Of a stretch of DNA of 64,000 bases, positions 34,510-46,000 are shown piece by piece. The notes below the pieces were generated by a model, which was given only the letters and a program-made list of their open reading frames with translations, was not told where the DNA came from and ran no database searches. Source of the stretch: Erythroxylum novogranatense (Eukaryota > Streptophyta > Magnoliopsida > Malpighiales > Erythroxylaceae); the NCBI GenBank assembly GCA_029891385.1, contig JAIWQS010000093.1:248001-312000 (forward strand), written 5' to 3'. The position numbers and the translations under genes are program-made. How positions within the stretch are numbered: the first letter of the stretch is position 1; every line of letters starts with the position of its first letter.

Positions 34510-36197
34510 CACCAAGCAAGGAAAACAGAATATGTTGTTATTAAAAGCAACATTCACAACCGTCATCTACACTATTTTGAAAGGAAAGAAATTATAGACT
34601 GTATAAGGGAACTGAAGAAGAAAAATACTAGCTAGCAAGAGAAAATCATCAACCGGATCCAGGCGGCTCTTGTAGCAAACAATATGCAAAATTCACTTAC
34701 TCTTGAAATGAAGAACACTTAGATGATTTGATGTTTTGTATCGAACTTTGGGGCCAATCTTGTAATTTCATGTATGTTTTTTTTTTTGAAAGTTAAGGAA
34801 TATATTCAATCAGAAAAAGGTGGAAAGTACATAAGAAAGGATATACCACTCTTATATTTCAATTATGTTGAGGTATCTCATTGTAATGTTGATCTAGCTT
34901 TTGTTAAAGTTAATACAATTTCATTCATTTTCTTAAAAAAGATCCATTTTGGCTTTTTGTGCGTTGCTAACAAAAGTATCATATGATCACATTATTAAAT
35001 TGCCAGGAGGGCCTTTGTTTGTCGCCTCTTCAATTTGTGCAGGACATGGTAAAATTGGAAGGAATAGCATCCAAGGCCAGCACAAAAGAGCCTGAAAAGA
35101 TCAGTCTAAAGATCTCCAAGAGCTTATCAAGAATGAGATTTGCCTCATTTATACACACGTCAAATTATGATGAAGAACACAAATATCGGATAGTGTTGTG
35201 GCGAAGTGTTTCCGCTATATAGGATTCGACTCATTTGATCAGTAGGAACTGGAATATAATAGTCAAGCAAACCTCTAATTTATGTCACCGTCCACGACCA
35301 GAATGACTATATTTGTTTGAACATCTTATCACAATTGCTGCGTATGTAACTGAAGTGGTGGTTTTGAAGTTATAGAGTTGGTAATGTGCAATATTAATTG
35401 GTTCAGATGGGGAATGTCGACCGCCTTAAATAAAAATAGAAAAAAGAAAGAAACTCCAGTGGTCAAACTTTGATGTCATTAGCTTTTATTTCCTTGTCTA
35501 GTCATGCTCTTTGGACATAATACTATACTATCCATTGCTTGTCGAAATAAACTCCACTACATACATAATTTATGTTCGTATTTCATAGTTACTGAAATAG
35601 TGGTCACACTGGCCTTCTTATTTAGAATAAAATATATATATCTGCTGAAAGGCCTCGTAGCACATCCATATTTTTGGCTAACTTTGTCACAAGAATATAA
35701 TATCCAAGGTATAATTCGATAATCAATGGACAGACCATTCGGTACTAAAGTGTTCCAAGTTAAGCAAAGTTAGAAGCACCAAGATGCCAATTCATAATTT
35801 AATGTGTCAGAATAATAATAATAATATAAGCAAATACGAACGAAGTTGCAAGTATTCACTTTTTTGCATTTTAACTCAATATCAAATGGCTAATTATAAT
35901 CTGTAGATAAAGGCAGATTATTAATAGAATTATTATGTGTATATCATTACTCCACTATGTTCGTTCTAGATTCAATTATTCATTTGAAAAGCTTGTTCAT
36001 ATTGCATTTACTAAACTCACTAGCCTACTATAATTAACATATAGATTGCTTATTTGAATTTTAACATACCAATTTCATGCTCAGTGAACCACATAAGTTT
36101 TCATCCGCCTTATTATATGTTGATATTACATACTTGAAAGCAAGCTGAAATTGAATGGTGGCAACTTTGTGGAAGTAATGAAATATCTTTGGCACAT
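34510..36197. other. Intergenic, possible gene or LINE fragments
   Basis: No gene is recognised. On the plus strand 34505-34630 and 34983-35222 hold modest open frames (the second has 79 codons ending IHTSNYDEEHKYRIVLWRSV) that could be exon remnants, but no family is evident. An oligo-T run at 34777-34787 followed by AT-rich sequence resembles, on the minus strand, the A-tailed end of a truncated LINE. Both readings are weak. Confidence 0.3.
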
Positions 36198-36920
36198 TCA
36201 AACTGAAGACGGTGATGATACTACCGGTGCCGGTGTTGAGCTCGGATCAAATGCAGTCGGAGCTCTTCGAGGCTTGACTTCTAGAGAGGGTGGCGAATAT
36301 GGTGGAAGTTCCAGTGTTGGTGCTGGACATGGAGCTATTGGTGGTTTAACTTTAGGGTAGGGTGGAGCGAATGGAGGACTTTTCTCCAGCGAAGGTGATG
36401 GAGGTCGTGGGAATAGGTTTTTCGGCGGTGGTTGAGATATTGATGGTGTATATGGACTCCAGGTTGGAGGACACACGGGTGGTGGAGGTGGAGATCCAGG
36501 AACTGGACATCCGGCTGGAGGATTAGTTGTCCGTGGTGGAGGTGGTGACATTACAAAGGGATTTGGAGGCTTTGGAAAAGGTGATTTTGGAGGTGAGGAT
36601 TTACATGGACAGGAAGGGTTAGAAAAAGGGCCTGGTGGCTCTGAACTTGGAGGAGGAAGAAAAGGTTTTGGAGGTAAGTGTTTGTTATGAGGCGGTGGTA
36701 ATGGAAAGGCAAATGGTGGCCGTAAAAAATGTTTAGGTTTTGGCGGCTTTGGAAACATTGGAGTTTGTCGAGACCAGCAATCAGAACTGCCACAATCGGA
36801 GGGAAGAGGCACTTCCAACTTTTGCAGATTAACATAAGCATCCTCTGACTTGGCCATTTTCGTAAACAAAATAAGAAGATGAGTGAAGATCGACTTCAGT
36901 AACCAAATACCTGAATCCAT
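36198..36920 (-). CDS. Proline-rich (extensin-like) cell-wall-type protein
   Basis: The reading frame is open for 301 codons, but the first 61 lie upstream of, or across, a TATA box at 36983-36993. The ATG at 36920 (MDSGIWLLKSIFTHLLILF) is therefore chosen; it gives 240 residues. Residues 6-20 are hydrophobic and suit a signal peptide or anchor. Residues 30-50 hold a short acidic segment with DCGSSDC. The rest is dominated by Pro with Pro-Pro runs (PPKPKHFLRPP, PLPPPHNKHLPPKP, GSPPPPPVCPP) and a Ser/Pro-rich C-terminus. Scattered Cys could form cross-links. Such proteins are secreted to the plant cell wall and modified on Pro. There are no classic SPPPP arrays, so it is a general proline-rich protein rather than a true extensin. 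No introns are seen. A chance GC-skewed frame is possible but unlikely given the signal-like start and TATA. Confidence 0.65.
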   Translation of the reverse strand: MDSGIWLLKSIFTHLLILFTKMAKSEDAYVNLQKLEVPLPSDCGSSDCWSRQTPMFPKPPKPKHFLRPPFAFPLPPPHNKHLPPKPFLPPPSSEPPGPFSNPSCPCKSSPPKSPFPKPPNPFVMSPPPPRTTNPPAGCPVPGSPPPPPVCPPTWSPYTPSISQPPPKNLFPRPPSPSLEKSPPFAPPYPKVKPPIAPCPAPTLELPPYSPPSLEVKPRRAPTAFDPSSTPAPVVSSPSSV

Positions 36921-36982
36921 TGTTATGACCTCTTTTTCTTTAATGTGCATTTGATTCATTGGTGAGGTATGAACAACTGTTT

Positions 36983-36993
36983 CCATATATATA
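36983..36993 (-). promoter_or_regulatory. TATA box of the proline-rich gene
   Basis: TATATATATGG on the minus strand, 63 bp upstream of the chosen ATG. Transcription starting about 30 bp downstream would leave a leader of about 30-40 nt and exclude the earlier in-frame ATGs. Confidence 0.55.
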
Positions 36994-37103
36994 GGCCCAA
37001 GTCTTTGTCTTTTCTGTGGTGCAAAAGTTAAGGGGATCATTTCACCATATCTAGAGTTAGATCTATAATGTACTTTGTTATAAAGAACCTTCACATGCTT
37101 CAA

Positions 37104-40100
37104 CTAAACAAAAAGTTGTTTACTTCGGTAGTCATGATTTTTGTCCCTTACCTTTCGAGCCATTAAATACTCGATGGACATTGACGGAACTAAACTGAGG
37201 TTGAGAAGGGACTAGGCAACGAATAGTGCTGAAGTTAATATAAAGTAGAATCGTCCACTATTAAGCTGTACACCATCATATGCGTTATGCACTGGCACTC
37301 ATAACTACGTACGAATCGATTTTAAGTCATGTAATGTAAGCCTCTTAGTTTCTAATAAAAATATGGATGTTTTGCTCAAGTTCACACGAACTTCTGTAGA
37401 TCGTTCAGTTAGATTAATTAAAATCATTAATTTATTAATGGGATGTAATATTTTCTAAGAGGAAGGATATGGTCTTATGTTTTGACAAGCTAGTTTGTTA
37501 ATTGTTAATTTATTCCTTCCAATCAATTAATTGATTGTAATTTACTAACATAATTATTAAAAACATTGTTTATTTTATATATATTCAGATAAATATGATA
37601 AACTCCATATGATAAATATACATTATAAATGAAATTACGATGATATCATAATTACAAGATTTATATTGCACTTTTATAATATCCTTAAATTATTCCTAAT
37701 TATAGTTCTATTAAGATTGAACATTACTAAAGTGTAAAAAGACTAGCTCACATTATTCATGCTTATAGAAGATGTAATCTATCCTATAGACTAAAGTATG
37801 AAAATACTTAAATAAATGTATAGATGTTTATTAGAGAATAAGTTTATTGAATCGTCCCCATATGAGAGTTATATTAAGAACATTATTTGTATGTTTATAA
37901 AATTGTTATCGTGATGATTGAATAATTGATTATTTGACTTGAGATGTTCAAGTATCTCATATTGAAATAGATATATTTTGATACTACTTATGACGTAGTT
38001 TAGTCAAAGGTAGCTCAATTATTGTTTATTAAATGTAGCATGGTTTAAATAAAGTAGTTGAGCAATCACTATATGATTCATCACCTTAAAGTAATTAATG
38101 ACAATGTTTCATTATTTTTATTAGTATTAATTCGGAAGTCCTTCGCTAAGATAGAATGACACTTTGAAATAGTTTTCAAATATTATTAATTAAATCAATT
38201 ATGAATGGTGAGGAACTAATATGATTATACTCAAATAGGGTAAATATTAATTATATGATCTATGTCTAATGAAACTATTGTATGATGAAAGGATTGGGTT
38301 ATATAAGAAAATCATGTCTAAAATCACTTTAACATTCCTAGATATTTAGATCGTCATGATCCATTACTAGACCCCAATCCTATTTTATGAATATAAATTA
38401 GTTAATTAGATAATTAAAGTTAAATTAAGGGAGTTTAATTTATCTAAACTCAAATATGATTAAGGGTTATAATTTATTTCCATGACTAATATATTTAAGA
38501 ACCTAATAAGTTGCATATAAAGAACGAATTGAAAAGAGAAAAAGTATTTTAATCGAGTGTGATTTGATTGTAAAGTTTGAAAATTTTAGGTTTAATCATA
38601 CGATAATTAAGAAATAAGGATCAATATGAGATATTAGATCTTATTTTAGTCCAATTAAATTTTAATTATTTGTAAGTTAAATAATATTAAAATTTTATTT
38701 TAACTAAATAACTAAAAGGTCTAAAATCAATTATGAATAGGCTTAGACTCTAAGGAGCTTGCACTTCTTACCTAACCTTCTTTATAAAAATTATAGAATC
38801 CTTGATCACGTTCTATAAATCTGTCAAAGATTAAAATATGTGTAACTATGGTGATTGAGATTAGTTAATTTTAAAAGCAGTTTAGGAAAAGCGTAAAAAA
38901 GATTAAGCTTTACAATAAAGTATGAACTATGATTCGTGCTTTACTATATTTTATGTGTTAATTATGTTATAGAATTTAAGTTATTTTGTCTTTCAAAAAT
39001 TAAATAAAAATCTTTTGTATTTATTCTACTTTGCTAAGATTAGATTCTACCTCAAGTTCCAATAGTAGTTTCAAAGCCATCTTTAAATTATATAATTTGA
39101 TCAAAGTTGTTTGATTCTTATTTATTAAAATTTGGAATTGAAATTGCAAAAGTTGCAAATCATCAAACCCTAATTAGAAAGCCTAATGTTAAATTAAAAA
39201 ATTATAAGTACATTAAGCATAAGTTCTTAATAAATTTTAAAATTCAAAATTCTTAAAAGTCCTATACTAAAATCATATTTGATTTAGTTCTGAAAATTTA
39301 GATGCAAAATAAGGTTTCACTAAAGAATAAGCTATCATCACTATTTAATCATTCTAAGAACCTAGCTTCTAACACCATAACATTAAACTATGGCAATAAG
39401 TTGTTGATGGAGAGCGATTAAGGTTCAACCTTAGTTTTAGATATATAGAAATTATAAACCTAAATCTTAAGACAGTGGAAATAAGCAATAGTTTAGGAGG
39501 CACATCTATCCAATGATTTGGGTGAAGGAACTTGTAAGCCACCACTATGGTATTACAGAAGCACTATGAGGCATGACACAATTGTGGGATTAATAGCAAT
39601 AATTGCTCCTTGCCATAGAAAATCATTAGAGATGTGTGAGTGGTTGAGAACTACATTAGGTTCTTGACACGATTAAAGTTCTGAGGTTATTAGTGTCTTC
39701 AATGCCATACATTATTGCTTATTAGATGAAGATGATGACTCGATATTAGACTAAAATGGTGGTGGCCAGTTACAAATAGAGGTGTCAAATGTGTTGGAGA
39801 AGTGGTGGCACACTTCGATAACTCCTGCTGGAAGCAACTACTAGTTTAGTTCCTTGAGTTATGGCATCAAAAGATGAGCAGCATGGCTGTGTTAAAGAAT
39901 GATGGTGATGCAACAATGGTCGACAACCAACAAGCTTTTGGAAAGATATAATTGCTGTAATACTTGAAGACACGATTAGAGAAGGAGGGAGCAATGCTGT
40001 AGATACACATTGCTCCTCCCATCATCATCGATATATGGGGCTATAAAAATGGGGTGGTGGCAATAGATTAAAGGAAAGTCGTGGCTAGTTTAGGTTAGAT

Positions 40101-43100
40101 GTGATTAGGATTTTCTTAAGAGAACGAAGGAGGTGTCTAGAGATAGGGTTAGGTTTATTTTGCTAAGACATCACCTTTTTTAGACCTTTTTTCAAACATA
40201 TTTATTATGGCTTAAGATTCCAATAACCTGACTACTAAACAAACCTTATTCTAAGTTAGAAATAGCTTATTCTAAATCAGTTGGGCATTTTTTGTCTCAC
40301 ATTCCATATTCATTAAGAATAATCCTAAAAACAAACATCATGCTTTTACACATGGCTCCCTTTTAGTACTATCAAGGATAACATGCAAATCCACCCACTC
40401 CCTTTTAGGCCTTAAAGATGCTTACATCAAGCTTTCATTCATTGTAGGCATCATACATGTAATCATATGACATTTCAATACCTTATAAGAACATTCAATA
40501 ACTCTAATTTTGAAAGGAAGTTTCTTCATTATGCATACACATATGAAAATGAATATATGTATCATTACCACTCATATAACATGATATGCCATTTTATAGT
40601 AACTATAGACATGTTGATAGATATTGTTTTCTTAAATAAAGAATGTCAAACAAACCTTTGAAAGTGGTGGGTTGAAAAGAAGAAGGAACTTAACAAAAAT
40701 GGAATCAAACTTATTTCAGTTCCTACAACACATTAATTAACTTAGTTTGTAAGACTATTAGAAAAGAAAGAGCAAATGGTATATAGTAGAGATAGTAGTT
40801 ATTGAATTGAGTATAAGTAAGGAGTTTATACATTTTCTCATGATGAATCCAACTTTCTTGTCTCCAAGAAAGTCTAGAAGATGTTATTGTAGGGTATGGA
40901 GAATTTAGCCACCAAAGACTTCACAAAAGAGTTAATTGTTGAACCAAGTGAAAGAGATGTGAAGGGCAAGAAGCCTCTAATAAATTGTGAACTAAAAAAG
41001 AATATTTATTTAAATCTCTCATAATTAATTCTCAACATGAATTAATTATCAGTCCATAATTTAGAAATATGTGATAGCTTGCTTTTATATGTGAATTTAA
41101 GTATAAACCCTTAGTGGTGATTGTTTGGGTTTGAATTATGAATAATTTATTTAATAATTGTTTTCAAATTGTGAACCTTAGTACCTAAAATTTGATATTA
41201 TTGTACAAAATAAGGACAGAGGCTCTAATATACATTAATTGGCAATTATTTCACTAATTTTGAATTATATTAAATTTTGCTCAATTATAAAAGAATTAGG
41301 TATGCTTGATGTAAATTCTATATAATAAAGATCCCTTTTATTTTATTGATTGACTTTGTGTATTTGAAGTCTCTTTTAATATTTTGATAATTCTTAATTG
41401 ATATAACCATGACTCATTAAGTTTTTAATGTTTAAATTTTAGTTTTAAAGTTATTTATTAGCTTTCTAGAAAATACTAGTCGACTAATATCTTAGTGTGG
41501 TTAATTAGTGTAGCAAAAAAATTGTATTTTCTACCTTTCTAGTGAGTTTTTTCTTTGTTTGGTCACTTGTGTGGCTGCCCATACAGCCATACTAGTGAAC
41601 TAGTATCTTTTAGTACTTGACCAATGTCCCTAATTTTGAGACCCTATTTCATTCTCAAAGATTTTAAGAAGAGTTTGGACACCATCTTTGGTTGATAAAT
41701 AACCAATATAGATCAACCAATATATTTGACTAATAGACTAATAAATCGTGTTTTAAATCCGGAGCATTTTTTTCCTCAATGCCTCCACTACTTACTTTTG
41801 GTTATCTCTAAAATACAAAAAATGATTTATTAATTAAAGCATGTGGCTGACTAATCCTCCTGCTTTTAATATCTCATTCATCTATTTGTTTCTATTATCA
41901 TATTTTACATTTATATCCTCCAAAACCCCAAATTATTCACTCGTTTCCTTGAAAACAACATCCCTTATCACATAAAAGTCTCATTAGATTGCATCAAATT
42001 AAAAATTGTTCATTTTAGAATTTTATCTTTAGGATTTTCATAATTTTCTTAATAGAACTATTTAGTGAGAAAGTTTTGAATCATGATAAGCAAGTTAGTT
42101 TGACGTATGACATTTATATTATTCATTTTACACTTTCTTTTGGATGATTCCAAAATAGAGAAAGTTTGGTGATATTAGATTTAGGAAATGATAACATTTA
42201 GGAGGAGTGACAAAATTTAAGGGAAGTGATTAATTATCTTTGTATTTCTTGCACTTTATATGGTATGATTGAGTAAATTTATTTTATCTTCATGAATATA
42301 TATTTCTTTGAATTTGAATATCTTTTTGTTCTTGAAATTAAATTATGCTCTTCATAGTGATTTATGTTTTATGTATGAATTAAGGGAAGCTAATCACTAT
42401 CTTGATATTTATTTGTGTGCTTAATTTTATTATCGTTATTATCTAATATCACAAGTAATTTTTTCATCATTAAAAGGGAGATTGTTGAACCAAGGAAGAT
42501 CCAATTGATGTTTTAATGATTAAAAACATAATTACTACTAATGGGTTTATTATTTTGATGAAAAGAAATATTAGATAAAATGAAGCCTTAAACTCAATAA
42601 GGTAGTATCTGAAGTTGAATAAGAGAATTTGAAGTTTACAATCGATGAAAGGAAGATTAAAATAATAACAAAAGAAGATTATGGCTCATAAAAGTCATAT
42701 TACATTTTGTATTATTATTTGAAATCTCACTTTGTTTTGATGATTTAGAATACTCACCAAGCATAAACATTTCATTATATAAGTACTTTCATTCATCTAG
42801 AGGCATTGAAGATTTTGGTTTTATATAAAAGCCTCTTGTTATTTAAAACAAACATAAGGGAACATTTTTAGAAGTGTTTAAATCATAATTGGATGAAACA
42901 AATTGATTTTGATCACTTTGAGTTGATAAAATTATATTTTTAGGGTGATTAGTTGATCAATATAAATTAAAACTATTAAATTTGATGTATTAAGTTTCTT
43001 GTAATGGTTGATGTTTTGGTCAACCAATGTGCCATATTAGTCGATCAATATGCCCACTTGACTAATGCTCTAATAGCTAGTGAATCTAAAGTTTTCAATG

Positions 43101-43500
43101 CATATTAGTTGTCCAATACGTTGTTTATAGTCATTTTAAAAACTAATTCTTGACTTTAACGACTAGTAAGATTCCCAAAACACTATAAATATGTTTTTTC
43201 TTATTGGTTTTAGCATTGATAAGGTTTTGGTAGTTATATACACACGTTTCAAAGAATTTGTCAAGCATTTGAGTATCATTTTCTTAAATTTTTTGTGAGT
43301 GGGCCATTTTGAGTTATAAAGTGAATATGTGAGATATTTTTGAGTTGTGATTATATATATATATAGAAGTTGTACAACCCTTTCAAGGTTTAAAGTAAAC
43401 TAAGTTACAAAAGCATTGAAGATTAAAATTTATGATTACAAGGATTTTGGAAAATCAGCACTTAGACTTATCTCATTTATGTTGATGGATAACTCTTCAA
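37104..43500. other. AT-rich intergenic region with fossil LTR-like repeat
   Basis: No credible gene. From about 37440 to 39060 (plus orientation) the sequence resembles, inverted, segments at 46180-46950 and 48850-49990: shared order of a Met-like ATATGAGA stretch, a GATTGCTC/GAGCAATC block and an AACATTATT segment. These look like old copies of one LTR. 39380-40140 carries no recognisable coding sequence despite a GC-richer patch. 41460-43180 contains repeated GACTAAT/ATTAGTC motifs and one TAGTCGACTA palindrome (41477-41486). Confidence 0.4.
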
Positions 43501-43545
43501 TTAGTAGTCTAGTTGCCAATAAAAGTCTACATGATAGTATTGCAT

Positions 43546-46000
43546 TGTAACGCTACACAAAATAAACTTAACTTACTACTATAGTAGTGGTGAGTCTAGA
43601 TCGATCCCACAAAGAGTGTTCAATTGTCTCTTGTTATGAAAATAACTGCTGTTTAGGTTATGGAGAGGGTGGGGTTTGGTTTGAAATACGAAAATAAAAA
43701 TGAAACTAAGCTAATGAAAACAAATTAAAGAAAACATTGAAAAATGATTAAAGTGATGAATTCGATAGGGACCTCGGTCTTTGGTTTAATCTCAGCCTAC
43801 ACCCAATTTAAACATATTTCATTGAATTGTTGTTCTTATATCTCTTCTAACAACTATTAATCGTAGATTAACAATAAGCTCTATTAACCACATTTTCCCC
43901 TTAGGACATGTTTATTGAAAAGACGTTTATTAATTAAACCTAACTATCAAATAACCTAGAACAAGCTCTCTATATTTAATCAAATAGCCACATTATGAAT
44001 TAGGAAAATAGATTAATCAAGGCAATAACCACACAAGCTTGGGTCATTTAACTTAGGTTATATTATCCTTAATGATTACGAACCATTATTCACTACAAAT
44101 AAATCTCAAATATAACAAGTATGGATTATATTGAAATTCTAGCAATAGTTTCTTATATAAAAACAATCAAATAGAGCATTCAATTATTCTCACACAAGAC
44201 CTAAACATTAAACATAAGATAACACAATCAATCTATAAGAAGAGAAAAAACAACAAACTTAGTGAGAAATACAATTAATAGGGTTTGTCGACATCAATGT
44301 CATCTCTGAACTGGCATTACGAAACTAACTCTCCATGGGTCCCTCAAGGTTGAGAGCTTTGCCTCTTCTTCTCATCTTCTCCTAAAGCTCCCTCTTTTCC
44401 CAATCGAAAATAGTAAAAACTTTTATAAAACCCTTAGCCACCACAACATGTTCTTTATATAGTAAAGATTTAGGTTAAAATGTCGACACCTGGCACTTCT
44501 CATGGTGGTGAGTGGGTGTGTCACGGGTGTGAGTGGTGTGGTGTTTTACAACACACCATAGAGTGGGCGTGAGAGTGACTCATGCCTATGCAATTATATT
44601 GCCCAACCATGATTGTGTATTGCAAAGACACATTGTAACTCCCATAAGAGTACGGTTTGCTCCATCTTTTTATTGTGAGTTATGACGATGACGTTAAAAT
44701 TTAATCCCTAAAATAAACCACAAACACCAAGTTAATGTAGAGAAGTTTTAAAGATAATTAAATAAATAAGTCAAGAATAAAATAAAATAAAATAAAATAA
44801 ATACAAAAAATACAAAAATAATGACTAATGTAATGGCATCTAGGTGTACCTAATATCACTATCCCTGAAAACGACACCAAAAAATTAATTGAATGATTCT
44901 AACGTTTGTCAATATTGAGTTAAACCACAAATGCATGACATATTTGTATTTAACACAAGCAAGAATGAGTCAAATCCAATGAAGATAATGATTCCTAGTA
45001 ATTATCATCATCCTATTATCTAGTCTACAAATTGAGTGTTGGTTTTAATAAAAAAAACAATACTAAAATAGATAAAATAAAGTAGGAAACAATAATGAGT
45101 AGAGAATAAAGAAAATCGCTTAGAAAACTATCGATATCAAGAATTAATGTTTAGGTGGCGAATCTCCCTAAAATCGTTGGATAATTAACCTTTTATCATG
45201 TAGCTGTTTTATTGCCTATTGAACCATATAAATTCCTATCTTATGTTAATAACTCTTTTGAGACTACTAACAACTAAACTTAGGTTTATTGACTGAAATT
45301 GTTTAGGTCAAAGATTCTAGGATTGCTTTATTGATTGGTGAGTTTTGCTATCAGGTTTAACCCTACTCTAGAGGATTTATGTCAACCTATCTCTAGATTT
45401 GCAATCAACTCCTCTGAATTGTGGTAGATCTATTGATACATAGGATTTCTCAATCTTTATGTTATGAAATCAAATTATGTACTAATATTACAGATCTATT
45501 AGAACATATATAAAACACTTGATTGAATCACAATAGATCAATCAAAATAATTGCATTAAATAAAAGAATTAAAATATACTATTGCACAAACTAGGCTTTA
45601 TCACATCAAGACACTAAAGATGATTAGTTACATATGATAAAAAACAAAATGAAATATACAAAGGAAGAAAAACGAATAGAAAATGAAGACTTAGTAATTC
45701 TAAATCTCCCTTCTTTTTTAACAAACGTCCTTGCAAGTTTGAGGTTGATGTTGTAATCTATTAGATCTTTGGATGGTTTCTTTGCATTTTTCCACTTCTT
45801 TGGATCAATATCATTCCTTTTATACATTCTCCATGTATGGAATCGGTTCTGAAAGTCTACCATCCTATTTTGCCTCTGTTTATGTCTTTTTACAGTAAAT
45901 TTTATGGTTTTAGGAGATATGCGTTTTGATACACAGGTGTGTACTAAATCGTGTATATTCCTAAATCTATAGAATTTGTGATTTTGCATGGTAAAGAGAC
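43546..46000. other. Two adjoining fossil retroelement segments
   Basis: 43546-44640 and about 44840-45990 resemble each other in layout: an early GTGGTGAGTCTAGATCGATC-type stretch (first copy) or AATGAGTCAAATCC-type stretch (second copy), A-rich middle, a block on freeing leaf-like CTCCCTAAAATCG text, then a GTGTG-rich or ACACGGGCATG-type end. This pattern recalls Tat-type gypsy LTR regions, from general knowledge only. A pentanucleotide run (AAAAT)n lies at 44776-44800. The 121-codon minus frame at 45624-45989 lies inside the second segment and is not supported as a gene. Confidence 0.3.

Noticed and set aside
34983..35222. 79-codon plus-strand frame as a host gene
   Set aside because: No promoter, family motif or neighbouring exons could be supported; it is kept only as a possible exon remnant.
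36151..36360. Plus-strand glycine-rich frame
   Set aside because: It is the complement of the proline-rich gene's 3' end; Gly runs mirror Pro codons, and no promoter was seen.
45624..45989. 121-codon basic minus-strand frame
   Set aside because: It lies in a degenerate repeat with no recognisable domain and strongly AT-driven codons.
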